Source: Novosphingobium huizhouense (GTDB lineage Bacteria; Pseudomonadota; Alphaproteobacteria; Sphingomonadales; Sphingomonadaceae). Taken from it: DNA of 64,000 nt. Positions 1 to 8,331 of this stretch are shown piece after piece. The translations under genes and the position numbers were made by a program. Below the pieces are notes generated by a model, which saw only the letters and a program-made list of their open reading frames with translations, was not told the origin of the DNA and ran no database searches. Each line of letters begins with the position of its first letter. Position 1 is the stretch's first letter. The stretch is taken from assembly GCF_020179475.1 (NCBI RefSeq), contig NZ_JAILXZ010000001.1:248001-312000 (forward strand), in the 5' to 3' direction.

Positions 1-2
1 AG

Positions 3-389
3 GTGATCCTGAACGGCGCGCAGCTGCCCGCGCTGGTCAACTTCGGCGGCGACTTGCGCACCACTGCGGCGAAGCGCGGCGGCCGCTGGAAGGTCGCGAT
101 CGAATCGGTCGATCCTGCCAGGGCCGCGGGCGGCGTGCTCGAATTCGCGGCGTCCGGCCTCGCCACCAGCGGCGATGCGCGGCGCTTCCTGCTCAAGGAC
201 GGGGTGCGCTACGGCCACATCCTCGATCCCCGCAGCGGCTGGCCGGTCGCCGACCCGCCGCGCTCGGTCACCGTCGCGGCGCGAACCTGCCTCGAGGCCG
301 GCACGCTGGCCACGCTGGCGATGCTGCGCGGCCGCGATGCCGAAGCCTTCCTCGAAGCCGAAGGGGTACAGTTCTGGACCTTGCGCTGA
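3..389 (+). CDS. apbE: FAD:protein FMN transferase (ApbE family), C-terminal part, 5' truncated by window edge
   Basis: The product would attach FMN through a phosphoester bond to Thr or Ser of partner flavoproteins, using FAD as donor. Only the last 128 residues are in the window; the family is usually about 300 or more residues, so more than half is missing upstream and the first readable codon (GTG at 3) is not a true start. Visible hallmarks are a LVNFGGDLR segment near the beginning and the HILDPRSG motif at about residues 72-79, followed by the typical AGTLATLAML helix. It converges on the small gene at 405-590 with a 15-nt gap. Which flavoprotein it serves cannot be told from here. Confidence 0.85.
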   Translation: MILNGAQLPALVNFGGDLRTTAAKRGGRWKVAIESVDPARAAGGVLEFAASGLATSGDARRFLLKDGVRYGHILDPRSGWPVADPPRSVTVAARTCLEAGTLATLAMLRGRDAEAFLEAEGVQFWTLR

Positions 390-404
390 TGCGGCGGGCG
401 CGAA

Positions 405-590
405 TCAGCGTGCAGTGCTGCCCTTGGCCGGAGCGGACTGGTCTTCGCGCAGTACCCAATGCCCGCGGCGAATACGCCTGATGGATTTTTCACAATGACG
501 ACAATGACCTACGAAGTCATCGCCATCCCACTCCACGGCACTGCGCCTCGGCGCATGGCGATTAACCAGGCATTTTATTCTTGCTAACAT
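405..590 (-). CDS. Small putative zinc-ribbon protein, 61 aa
   Basis: I do not recognise a named family. The 61-residue product is basic and carries a Cys7/His12 pair followed by Cys30-x2-Cys33, an arrangement suited to binding one zinc ion, with an aromatic and acidic linker (EWDGDDF) between. The start is the ATG at 588-590; only a weak purine-rich stretch precedes it. It converges on apbE, and the next gene upstream on the same strand is the TetR regulator, more than 100 nt away. Compact size, cysteine spacing and codon use consistent with coding support a real gene, but its role is unknown. Confidence 0.55.
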   Translation of the reverse strand: MLARIKCLVNRHAPRRSAVEWDGDDFVGHCRHCEKSIRRIRRGHWVLREDQSAPAKGSTAR

Positions 591-695
591 GATATGAATA
601 CCCCGGTGACGCGCCCAATCGGGCTCGCACGGGGAGCACTACTGCACCAAAATGGTGGTATTACGGTAGCCCCGATCTTGCGACCGGGCTCTTTA

Positions 696-1352
696 TCATG
701 CCGTTTCGAGCAGCGCCGCCGCCGTCACGATCAGGTCGTCGAGCGCCTTGTCCGACCGCCACCGGCGCCGTTCGGCCGACCCTTCGGCAAGCACGGCCTC
801 ACGCTCGGCGAGCAGCGCAGAGATGTAGCTGCCGAAGAAGCCGAAGCGCCGGCTCTGCGTTTCGCGCGGCAGGTGCGCTAGCAGGCGACGCAAGTGCGTC
901 AGGCAGCGCTGGTAGCCGGCGTTGTACCGCCCGGCGAGCGTTCGGTCGATCAGCCCGGGATCGTAGAGCGCCAGCCGCATCAGGAAGCGGTTGAAGTACG
1001 AGCCGTGCTCCTCGTCCTCGTCGGCGAAGGCGACCGAGGGCACGATCACCGCCGCCACCGCTTCGCGCACGGTGTGCGGGCCGCCGGCTGCTTCCAGCTC
1101 GGCCAGGAATGCATGGCGCCGCGCCTCAATTCGCTGCGCCCCGTCGACCAGGATGCGCTCGACCAGCGCGTCCTTGGTGCCGAAGTGATAGGCGACCGCG
1201 CCCTGGTTGCGCTGCCCCGCCTCGCGCGCGATCTCGCGCACCGTCACCGCGCGGATTCCGCGCTCGGCGAACAACTTGCGCGCCGTCCTGAGCAGCAGGC
1301 GCGAGGTATCGCTCTCGCTCTCTTCGATAACCGGAACCGAATTGACTTGCAC
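696..1352 (-). CDS. TetR family transcriptional regulator, 218 aa
   Basis: One-component repressor of the TetR type. An N-terminal helix-turn-helix lies at about residues 18-65 (RKLFAERG, then TVREIAREAG and YHFGTKDALV, the usual TetR signature), followed by an all-helical ligand and dimerisation domain. The start is the GTG at 1350-1352. The gene is divergent from the catabolic operon that begins at 1447, and a perfect 16-bp palindrome lies between the two starts at 1381-1396. By the usual arrangement it would repress that operon and itself, with a pathway CoA ester or acid as inducer. The ligand is unknown. Confidence 0.85.
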   Translation of the reverse strand: MQVNSVPVIEESESDTSRLLLRTARKLFAERGIRAVTVREIAREAGQRNQGAVAYHFGTKDALVERILVDGAQRIEARRHAFLAELEAAGGPHTVREAVAAVIVPSVAFADEDEEHGSYFNRFLMRLALYDPGLIDRTLAGRYNAGYQRCLTHLRRLLAHLPRETQSRRFGFFGSYISALLAEREAVLAEGSAERRRWRSDKALDDLIVTAAALLETA

Positions 1353-1380
1353 TGCGCCCGCCTGTAGTTAATCGTACAAT

Positions 1381-1396
1381 TAAGTCAGGTGACTTA
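1381..1396. promoter_or_regulatory. Perfect 16-bp palindrome, candidate TetR operator
   Basis: TAAGTCA-GG-TGACTTA has two 7-bp arms around a 2-bp spacer in the short, comparatively AT-rich gap between the divergent tetR gene (start 1352) and the catabolic operon (start 1447). Size and position fit a TetR dimer site. The link to the regulator at 696-1352 is inferred from proximity. Confidence 0.55.
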
Positions 1397-1446
1397 GATC
1401 ACGGGGCGACCGCTAGACCAAAACGCGGCGCCGGGAAAGGATGACC

Positions 1447-3465
1447 ATGAGCAAGCTGTTCGAGCCCTTCGAGGCGAAGGGTCTCACGTTCAAGAACCGC
1501 CTGATCCACGTTCCGACCACGCTCAACCTGTCGGACCCGCAGGGGTACGCCACGCGCCGCCTCGCCGCCGCCTACGGCTCGCTCGCCAAGGGGGGCTATG
1601 CCGCGACGATCGTCGGCGCGACCTGCGTGCGCCGCGATGGCCTGATCAACGAACGCATGCTCGGCCTCTACGACGAGGACTACGTCATCGAATTCCGCGA
1701 CACCGTCACGGAGATCAAGAACAACGGCTCGCTCGCCGGCATCCAGCTGTTCTACGGCGGGCTCATCCCGGGCCTTGGCACCACCATCCCGCTCGAGGCC
1801 GGCAAGGGCTGGATCCCGGGCACCGTCGCCTGGGGCCCGAGCAACAAGTACGTGATCGGCAACCCCGAAAGCGGCGTCGTCCCCACCGAAGTCTATGACG
1901 ATATCGTCGAAAGCTTTGCGCAGGCGGGGCGCCGCGCGAAGGAAGCCGGGTTCGATTTCCTCTCGTTCCACTTCTGCCACGGCTCGCTGCCGCACACCAA
2001 CCTGTCGCTGCTCGCCAACCAAGGCCGCACCGACAAGTACGCCGACCGCTTCTACATGTGCGAGGCGATCATCGAGCGCACGCAGGAGCTGTGCGGCAAG
2101 GACTTCCCGCTCATTCCGCGCCTGTGCTGCGACGAGAACCTCGAGGGCGGCTACGACATCGAATACTTCGCCGAACACTATGCCCCGCGCCTCCATGCGC
2201 TCGGCATTTCGGTGCTCGACTGCACCTTCGGCTCGATGCTCGGCGCGCCCAGCCGGCGGGCGGACATCCATTCGACCGAGTTCATCGGCCCGTCGTTCTA
2301 CACGCCCAAGGTCGTCAACAAGGACAACATCCTCAAGCTGCGCGCCGAACTGCAGAAGCGCGGCATCGACATGCCGCTGATCGGCTCGGCCAACCTCATC
2401 ACCCCCGATCACCTGCGCACGATGGTCGACGAAGCCGGCGCCGACTTCGCCGGCGTCTGCCGCCTGTCGCTCGACGATCCCGATTTCCCCAACAAGATGA
2501 TGCAGGGCCGCGAGGACGAGATCCGGCTGTCCACTCACACCGGCGCCTCGCTGCTCCAGGGCAACATCTTCGGCAAGGGCTGGGCAGGCTCCGCGCAGAA
2601 CCCCGTGTTCGGGCGCGAGGACGAATACCGCATCGTGCCGACCAACCGCCCGAAGAAAGTCGTGGTCGTCGGCGGCGGCTCGGGCGGCATGGAATATGCG
2701 CTCACCGCCGACGAGATCGGCCATGAGGTCGTGCTGTTCGAAAAGGCGGCAACGCTCGGCGGGGCGATGGACTGGGCGGGCAACTACCCCGGCCTGCCCA
2801 ACATGGAAATGCTGCGCTACCAGCCCAACTATCACCGCAAGATGATCGCCAAGTCGAAGGTCGACGTGCGCTGCGGCGTCGAGGCCGACATCGCGACGAT
2901 CCTTGCCGAGAACCCCGACGTGGTCGTCATCGCCACCGGCGCGAAACCCGTTGCCGTCGACGTGCCGGGCCTCGCCGAAGCGCGCACCGGTGGCCTTGCA
3001 CTGCGCATCGACGAGGCCATGCGCCGCGACGATCCGCCCGCGATCGGCAAGCGCGTCGTCGTGGTCGGCGCGGCCGAAGGCGCCGAACTTGCCATCGATT
3101 ACAAGCTGCGCGGCCACGACGTCCGCCTTGTCGATGCGGCGCCAGCCTACGCGCCCGCCAACTACGTCGGCTCGCGCGTCTGGGCGATCATGGGCATGAT
3201 GGCCTATGCCGGCCTTGCCGCCGAACCGGGCCTTGCGCTCAAGGCAATCGAGGGCAACGAAGCGGTGTTCGCCGGTGCCGACGGCGAGGTGCGGATCGAG
3301 GCCGACACCATCGTGATCTGCGCGGGCCGCGAAAAGGACAATGCGCTCGAACGCGCGTTCATGGGCAGGCCGGTCACCGTCCACGTCGTCGGCGATGCGC
3401 GCAGCCCGCGCTCCTACGCCAACGCGATCCATGAAGCGGCCTACCTGTCGCGGCAGGTGTCGTGA
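1447..3465 (+). CDS. Two-domain NADH:flavin oxidoreductase / 2,4-dienoyl-CoA reductase-like enzyme without Fe-S ligands
   Basis: The 672-residue product has the FadH/BaiH architecture. An N-terminal old-yellow-enzyme TIM barrel (about residues 1-360) binds FMN, and a C-terminal NAD(P)H/FAD region begins with VVVVGGGSGGMEYAL near residue 402 and has a second dinucleotide fold near residue 535. The active-site stretch reads HFCHGSLPHTNLS where classical members have a His-rich HGAHGYLLNQFLS. The four cysteines that ligate [4Fe-4S] between the domains are absent: the segment at about residues 358-387 reads EIRLSTHTGASL and ends in QNP, with no Cys. ATG 1447 is preferred over ATG 1441 because AAAGGA lies 5 nt before it. 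First gene of a coupled operon. Substrate is probably an enoyl-CoA or cyclic enone, by inference. Confidence 0.85.
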   Translation: MSKLFEPFEAKGLTFKNRLIHVPTTLNLSDPQGYATRRLAAAYGSLAKGGYAATIVGATCVRRDGLINERMLGLYDEDYVIEFRDTVTEIKNNGSLAGIQLFYGGLIPGLGTTIPLEAGKGWIPGTVAWGPSNKYVIGNPESGVVPTEVYDDIVESFAQAGRRAKEAGFDFLSFHFCHGSLPHTNLSLLANQGRTDKYADRFYMCEAIIERTQELCGKDFPLIPRLCCDENLEGGYDIEYFAEHYAPRLHALGISVLDCTFGSMLGAPSRRADIHSTEFIGPSFYTPKVVNKDNILKLRAELQKRGIDMPLIGSANLITPDHLRTMVDEAGADFAGVCRLSLDDPDFPNKMMQGREDEIRLSTHTGASLLQGNIFGKGWAGSAQNPVFGREDEYRIVPTNRPKKVVVVGGGSGGMEYALTADEIGHEVVLFEKAATLGGAMDWAGNYPGLPNMEMLRYQPNYHRKMIAKSKVDVRCGVEADIATILAENPDVVVIATGAKPVAVDVPGLAEARTGGLALRIDEAMRRDDPPAIGKRVVVVGAAEGAELAIDYKLRGHDVRLVDAAPAYAPANYVGSRVWAIMGMMAYAGLAAEPGLALKAIEGNEAVFAGADGEVRIEADTIVICAGREKDNALERAFMGRPVTVHVVGDARSPRSYANAIHEAAYLSRQVS

Positions 3466-4319
3466 TGGGCCGCCTCCAGGGCAAGGTCGCGCTCGTCACC
3501 GGCGGCTGCTCGGGGATCGGCCTCGGCATCGTCGAACGCTTCGTCGCCGAAGGGGCGCAGATCCTTGCAGCCGACCTGCAGGACGGCAAGGGCGCCGACC
3601 TCGTCGCGCGCTTTGCCGGCAAGGTCGCCTATCGCCATTGCGACGTGACGCAGGAGGCCGACATTGCCGCCGCCTGCGCCGCCGCGGCTGCCGAGTTCGG
3701 CGGGCTCGACATCCTCGTCAACAACGCCGGCGCGGGCGGCACTCCGGCGGGCTCCCTCGACATGACCGTCGACGGCTGGGACCAGACCCACGCGCTGCTG
3801 CTGCGCGCGCCGATGCTCGGCACCAAGCACGCAGCCCCGCTGATGATCGCGCGCGGCGGCGGGTCGGTGGTCAACATCGCCTCGATCGCCGGGCTCGAAG
3901 CCGGCTGGGGCCTTGCCTACGGCGTCGCCAAGGCGGGCGTCATCCACCTTTCCAAGCTGTCGGCGGCGGACCTCGCCGTCCACAACATCCGGGTCAACGC
4001 GATCTGCCCTGGCGTGATCGTGACGCCGATCTTCGGCATGACCCTGGGGCTCGACCGGGCCGCGGCGGACCAGATGACCGCCGCGCTGGTCGAAGGCGCG
4101 GCGCAGATGCAGCCCCTGCGCCGCGCCGGTTCCCCCACCGACATCGCCGGCGCCGCGCTGTTTCTGGCGAGCGAGGATTCCGCGTTCGTCACCGGCACGC
4201 ACATCGTCGTCGATGGCGGCATCACCACCGGCCAGCGCATCGCCTGGAACCCCGAAGCGGTGCTCCCGCTCCATCTCGCCATGGCCGCGCACGCCCCCGC
4301 GCCGGAGGACGCGGCATGA
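3465..4319 (+). CDS. SDR family oxidoreductase, 284 aa
   Basis: Classical short-chain dehydrogenase/reductase: TGGCSGIG nucleotide-binding motif at about residue 12, NNAG near residue 87, and the catalytic Ser in NIASIAG with Tyr and Lys in AYGVAKAG. It is longer than the usual 250 residues because of a C-terminal tail of about 30 residues after the VVDGG segment. The SDR at 53044-53898 has the same type of tail, so the two are probable paralogues. The start overlaps the stop of the reductase as TGATG; an alternative GTG lies 3 nt earlier. Likely oxidises a hydroxyacyl-CoA or alicyclic alcohol in the operon's pathway. Confidence 0.85.
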   Translation: MGRLQGKVALVTGGCSGIGLGIVERFVAEGAQILAADLQDGKGADLVARFAGKVAYRHCDVTQEADIAAACAAAAAEFGGLDILVNNAGAGGTPAGSLDMTVDGWDQTHALLLRAPMLGTKHAAPLMIARGGGSVVNIASIAGLEAGWGLAYGVAKAGVIHLSKLSAADLAVHNIRVNAICPGVIVTPIFGMTLGLDRAAADQMTAALVEGAAQMQPLRRAGSPTDIAGAALFLASEDSAFVTGTHIVVDGGITTGQRIAWNPEAVLPLHLAMAAHAPAPEDAA

Positions 4320-4720
4320 CCGTTTCCGAGCTGGTCCGCCCGCTGCTGCCGATCATCGCGCCGAACGACGGGCACCCCTACGTCGCCGGCAGCCGCTGCA
4401 CCGAATGCGGCCACACCTACGTCGGCGCGCGCGATGTCTGCGCCAAGTGCACCGCGCGCGACCGGATGGAGGCCGTCCGCCTCGCCGAAACCGGCAAGGT
4501 CTGGGCCTGGACCGTGGTCCACCGCAGCTTCCCGGGCGTCGCCACCCCGTTCGTCGACGTGATCGTCGATCTCGACGATGGCGCGCACATCAAGGGCACG
4601 CTGGTCGATGTCGACCCGCAAGCCGTCACCCCGGACATGCCCGTGCGCATGGTCTTCCGCGAGGTGAACCCGGCGGGCGCGGACGGACCCTACCTCACCT
4701 ACCTGTTCGTCCCCGCGTGA
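4316..4720 (+). CDS. DUF35 OB-fold/zinc-ribbon protein partnering the downstream thiolase, 134 aa
   Basis: The product has an N-terminal rubredoxin-like zinc ribbon (CTECG and CAKC, about residues 26-43) and a C-terminal OB-fold, the layout of DUF35/ChsH2-type proteins. Such proteins bind SCP2-like thiolases or aldolases and support their activity on steroid side-chain or polyketide CoA esters. Here it lies just upstream of an SCP2-type thiolase, which is the expected partner. Start ATG overlaps the preceding stop (ATGA), with GGAGG about 7 nt upstream. A complex with the thiolase is inferred from gene order and family knowledge. Confidence 0.85.
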   Translation: MTVSELVRPLLPIIAPNDGHPYVAGSRCTECGHTYVGARDVCAKCTARDRMEAVRLAETGKVWAWTVVHRSFPGVATPFVDVIVDLDDGAHIKGTLVDVDPQAVTPDMPVRMVFREVNPAGADGPYLTYLFVPA

Positions 4721-4733
4721 AGGAGCCAGCGGC

Positions 4734-5882
4734 ATGAGCGACGTCTACGTTGTCGGCATCGACATGATCCGGTTCGGTCGCTTCCCCGACCGCACCGTCC
4801 CCGGCCTCGCCGCCGAAGCCGCGCTGCTCGCGCTCGACGACGCCGGGCTCTCGATCCGCGACATCCAGGCGCTCTATTGCGGCAACCTCGGCCAGGCGAA
4901 CGGCATGGTCGGGCAGCGCATGCTGGCCGAGATCGGCCAGACCGGCATCCCGGTGGTCAACGTCGCCAACGCCTGCGCCACCGGCGCCACGGCGTTCCGC
5001 GATGCCTGGATCGCGATCAAGGCCGGGCTCTACGACACCGTGCTGGCCGTCGGGGTCGAGCAGATGGGCAAGGGCCTGCTCGGCGGCACCGGCGGCGGCC
5101 CTTCGCCCGAGGGTCTCGTCGGCTCGTACACCATGCCCGCGATGTTCGCGCAGATCGGCATCGAGCACGCCCGCAAGTACGGCACGACCTTCGAGCAGTT
5201 CGCGCGAGTTTCGGTGAAGAACCACCACCACTCCACGCTCAATCCCAAGTCGATGTACCGCAAGGAAACGCCGCTCGAGGAAGTGATGGGCGCGGAGATG
5301 ATCGCGTACCCCAACACCAAGTTGATGTGCTCGGTGAACGTCGACGGCTCGGCCGCGGCGGTGCTGATGGCGGAGGAGAAAGTCCGCCGCCTTGGCCTGA
5401 TGGACCGCGCCGTGCGCATCCGCGCCTCGGAGATGAGCTCGAACCCCTTTGCCGAACGGCAGATGGCGATGCCCGATTTCAGCGCCGCGACGCGCCTCGC
5501 CGCCAAGTCGGCCTACGAGCGCGCCGGCATCGGCCCGGACGACGTAAACCTGGTTGAACTGCACGATTGCTTCGCCACCGCCGAACTCGTCCACTACGAA
5601 AACCTCGGCCTCTGCGCCGATGGCGAAGCGGGCCGGCTGATCGACGAAGGCGTCACCGCGCTTGGCGGCAAGGTTCCGGTCAACGTCTCGGGCGGCCTGC
5701 TGTCCAAGGGCCATCCGCTCGGCGCCACCGGCATCGCCAACATCTACGAAGTCGCCACCCACCTGCGCGGCAAGGCCGGTGCACGCCAGGTCGAAGGGGC
5801 CCGCATCGGTCTCACCCACGTCGTCGGCGGAGGACCCGGCATGGGCACCGCCTGCGCCATCCACGTGCTGGAGAAGGCATGA
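4734..5882 (+). CDS. SCP2-type thiolase (acetyl-CoA acetyltransferase family), 382 aa
   Basis: Thiolase that would cleave a 3-oxoacyl-CoA. The nucleophilic Cys is C81 (NACATGATAF), the HDCF motif typical of sterol-carrier-protein-x thiolases is at H277-F280 (ELHDCFATAEL), and the GHPLGATG motif gives H327. The second cysteine of classical thiolases is not present; the C-terminal loop reads VVGGGPGMG, as expected for the SCP2 group. Presence of C81 argues for thiolysis rather than the retro-aldol reaction of Ltp2-type proteins, which lack it. A clear AAGGAG lies about 8 nt before ATG. The gene sits 13 nt after the DUF35 gene, its likely partner. Confidence 0.88.
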   Translation: MSDVYVVGIDMIRFGRFPDRTVPGLAAEAALLALDDAGLSIRDIQALYCGNLGQANGMVGQRMLAEIGQTGIPVVNVANACATGATAFRDAWIAIKAGLYDTVLAVGVEQMGKGLLGGTGGGPSPEGLVGSYTMPAMFAQIGIEHARKYGTTFEQFARVSVKNHHHSTLNPKSMYRKETPLEEVMGAEMIAYPNTKLMCSVNVDGSAAAVLMAEEKVRRLGLMDRAVRIRASEMSSNPFAERQMAMPDFSAATRLAAKSAYERAGIGPDDVNLVELHDCFATAELVHYENLGLCADGEAGRLIDEGVTALGGKVPVNVSGGLLSKGHPLGATGIANIYEVATHLRGKAGARQVEGARIGLTHVVGGGPGMGTACAIHVLEKA

Positions 5883-6772
5883 TGCAGGATCTGAACGGCA
5901 AGGTCGTCGTCGTCACCGGCGGCGCTTCGGGCATCGGCTATGCGCTGGCCGAAGGCGCGCTCCATCGCGGCGCGAAAGTGGTGATCTCGGACATCCGCGA
6001 AGACACCCTCGGCGAGGCCGTCGCGACGCTCTCTGCCAAGGGCGACGTGCTCGGCTTGAAGGGCGACGTTGCGAAGTACGAGGACGTCGAAGCGCTGGCC
6101 CAGGCCGCCGTCGACCGCTTCGGCAAGGTCAACGTGCTGTTCAACAACGCCGGCGTCTTTGCCGCGGGCGTCACCTGGGAAGTCAGCCTCGACCAGTACG
6201 ACTGGGTGATCGGCGTCAACCAGCGCTCGGTGATCCACGGCATCAAGGCCTTCGTGCCGCGCATGATCGCGCAAGGCGATGAATGCCACGTCGTCACGGT
6301 TTCCTCGGGCGCGGGCATCACGGTCAATCCGGGCTTCTGCTCCTATTCGATGACCAAGCACGCCGTCCTCGCGCTGACCGAAGCGCTCTGGCTCGACCTG
6401 CAGACGCAAGGCGTGCCCAACATCGGCGTCACCGTGGTCATGCCGGGCGTGGTCCAGTCGAAGATCATGTTCCCCGAAAAGACCTCGGGCGCGCTCGAAG
6501 GTGAAGTTGCCCAGCGCCTGTCGAACCCGGTTCTGGCGGCCGTCGAAGCATCGATGCGCGAAGCCGTCGACAACGGTCTGCCCCGCGCCGAGCTGGTCCG
6601 CATGGTCTACGACGCGATCGGGAACGGCGATCTCTACGTCCTGCCCAACTTCACCGACGAAGGCTCCCAGGCCATCGCGCAGGGCATCGCATTGGGCCGC
6701 GCCACCGCGCAGAACTGGTATCCCAACCTCATCGCCCCGCTGCTCGAAGGCATGAAGGAGGCCGCACAGTGA
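5879..6772 (+). CDS. SDR family oxidoreductase, 297 aa
   Basis: Short-chain dehydrogenase with TGGASGIG at about residue 14, NNAG near residue 90, and catalytic Ser (TVSSGAG) and Tyr/Lys (YSMTK). The C-terminal half carries a substrate region and an extra helical extension of about 40 residues ending in EGMKEAAQ, unlike the shorter SDRs elsewhere in the window. The first of two adjacent ATG codons overlaps the thiolase stop as ATGA, with GGAGAAGG just upstream; the second ATG (5882) is also possible. Position between thiolase and CoA ligase suggests a hydroxyacyl or alcohol dehydrogenase step; the substrate is unknown. Confidence 0.85.
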   Translation: MMQDLNGKVVVVTGGASGIGYALAEGALHRGAKVVISDIREDTLGEAVATLSAKGDVLGLKGDVAKYEDVEALAQAAVDRFGKVNVLFNNAGVFAAGVTWEVSLDQYDWVIGVNQRSVIHGIKAFVPRMIAQGDECHVVTVSSGAGITVNPGFCSYSMTKHAVLALTEALWLDLQTQGVPNIGVTVVMPGVVQSKIMFPEKTSGALEGEVAQRLSNPVLAAVEASMREAVDNGLPRAELVRMVYDAIGNGDLYVLPNFTDEGSQAIAQGIALGRATAQNWYPNLIAPLLEGMKEAAQ

Positions 6773-8331
6773 CCGAATTTCTCCACCCTTCGCTCTACCC
6801 GGTCAACGCCGTCCTCAATGCGCTGGAACGCGATCGCAACAAGCCGATCGTCGAACTCGCGGGCGAACCGGCCTGGACCGGCGGCCAGATCCTCGACACC
6901 ACCAGCCAGCTGACCCAGGCGCTGATCGCCGCCGGCATCGGCAACGGCACGCGCATCGCGTTGCTGGCCGGCAACTCGGTCGAGGTGCTGCTGCTGCACA
7001 ACGCCATCGGCTATGCCGGCGGCTGCCTCGTCGCGATGCACCCGATGGGCTCGGCCGACGACCACCTCTTCGCCATCGAGGACGCGAACGTCGAAGTCCT
7101 GCTCTATGATCCGAAGAAGTTCGAGCGCCGCGCCGCCGAACTCGCCGCGCGCACCGACCGGCTCAAGGTCGTGCTCAGCCTCGGCCATGGCGAAAGCGGC
7201 CAGGACCTGCTCGCGCTCGCCCGCCAGTACACGCCGGGCCCGCTGGTGCCTCCGGTCATGGACCCGGGCACGATCACCCGCCTGTCCTATTCGGGCGGCA
7301 CCACCGGCAAGCCTAAGGCGATCCCCGGCAACCCGCGCACCGGCGGCACCGCGCTGTCGATCATGATGAGCGAGTGGGAATGGCCGATCGAGCCGCGCGT
7401 CCTCGCGGTCGTGCCGCTGAGCCACGCCGGCGGTTCGCTGTTCGGCCCCACGCTCTTGAAGCACGGCACGATGGTCGTGCTCCCCGCCTTCGAACCCGGC
7501 GCCGTCCTCGCCGCGATCGAGAAGTACAGGATCACCTGCACCATGCTGGTGCCGACGATGATCTACGCGCTGCTCGATCACCCCGATTTCGACAAGTACG
7601 ACCTCTCCAGCCTCGAAACGATCTTCTACGGCGCCTCGCTGATGAGCCCGGCGCGCCTCAAGGAAGGCATCGAGCGGCTGGGCAAGGTGTTCTTCCAGTT
7701 CTACGGCCAGGCCGAAGCGCCGATGACCGTCTCGGTCCTGCGCCGCAGCGAGCACGATCCCGACAACCCGCTGCGCCTCGCCTCGTGCGGCCGCCCTGTA
7801 CCCTACATCGACGTCGCGCTGCTGGGCGACGACAACCAGCCGGTGCCCGATGGCGAACCGGGCGAGATCTGCGTGCGCGGGCCGCTCGTCATGGACGGCT
7901 ACCTCGATCGCGAGGAGCAGAACCGCGAAACGCTTGCGGGCGGCTGGCTCCACACCGGCGACGTCGCGGTCAAAGACCCCGACGGCTTCCTGCGCATCGT
8001 CGATCGCAAGAAGGACATGATCGTCACCGGCGGCTTCAACGTCTTCCCCAGCGAAGTCGAAAACGTCATCGCCCAGCACCCCGCCGTGGCGCAGGTTTCG
8101 GTCTTCGGCATTGCGGACGAAAAGTGGGGCGAAGCGGTCTGGGCCGCCTGCGTGCTGCGCCCGGGCCAGACGGTCGAGGACGGCGAGCTGATCGCGCTGG
8201 TGCGCGAACACAAGGGGCCGGTCCAGGCGCCCAAGCGTGTCGTCTTCGTCGACGCCATCCCGCAGACGGCGGTGGGCAAGCCCGACAAGAAGGCCCTGCG
8301 CGCCACTTATGCGGCAGCGGTGGCGGCATGA
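6769..8331 (+). CDS. AMP-dependent acyl-CoA synthetase / ligase, 520 aa
   Basis: Member of the ANL adenylating superfamily, expected to activate a carboxylic acid to its CoA thioester through an acyl-AMP. Visible motifs are the phosphate-binding loop YSGGTTGKPKA (about residues 176-186), the YGQAE core motif, the hinge DRKKDMIVTGGFNVFPSEVE-type region (A8 motif) and a C-terminal catalytic Lys in AVGKPDKK. Length is normal for the family. The GTG start overlaps the SDR stop (GTGA), with AAGGAG 8 nt upstream. It provides the entry step of the operon; the natural substrate cannot be read from sequence. Confidence 0.9.
   Translation: MTEFLHPSLYPVNAVLNALERDRNKPIVELAGEPAWTGGQILDTTSQLTQALIAAGIGNGTRIALLAGNSVEVLLLHNAIGYAGGCLVAMHPMGSADDHLFAIEDANVEVLLYDPKKFERRAAELAARTDRLKVVLSLGHGESGQDLLALARQYTPGPLVPPVMDPGTITRLSYSGGTTGKPKAIPGNPRTGGTALSIMMSEWEWPIEPRVLAVVPLSHAGGSLFGPTLLKHGTMVVLPAFEPGAVLAAIEKYRITCTMLVPTMIYALLDHPDFDKYDLSSLETIFYGASLMSPARLKEGIERLGKVFFQFYGQAEAPMTVSVLRRSEHDPDNPLRLASCGRPVPYIDVALLGDDNQPVPDGEPGEICVRGPLVMDGYLDREEQNRETLAGGWLHTGDVAVKDPDGFLRIVDRKKDMIVTGGFNVFPSEVENVIAQHPAVAQVSVFGIADEKWGEAVWAACVLRPGQTVEDGELIALVREHKGPVQAPKRVVFVDAIPQTAVGKPDKKALRATYAAAVAA

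Noticed and set aside
1399..3432. A 677-codon antisense frame opposite the OYE-type reductase
   Set aside because: Same artefact of third-position GC. The sense strand has FMN and FAD motifs; the antisense product has none.
3341..4720. Apparent long fusion of an Arg-rich region with the DUF35 protein
   Set aside because: The N-terminal part is an off-frame read of the SDR gene. The DUF35 gene has its own ATG at 4316 with a GGAGG site.
4734..5882. The SCP2-type thiolase as an Ltp2-like retro-aldolase
   Set aside because: The DUF35 neighbour suggested it, but the nucleophilic Cys (C81) and the GHPLGATG His are both present, which fits a thiolase better.
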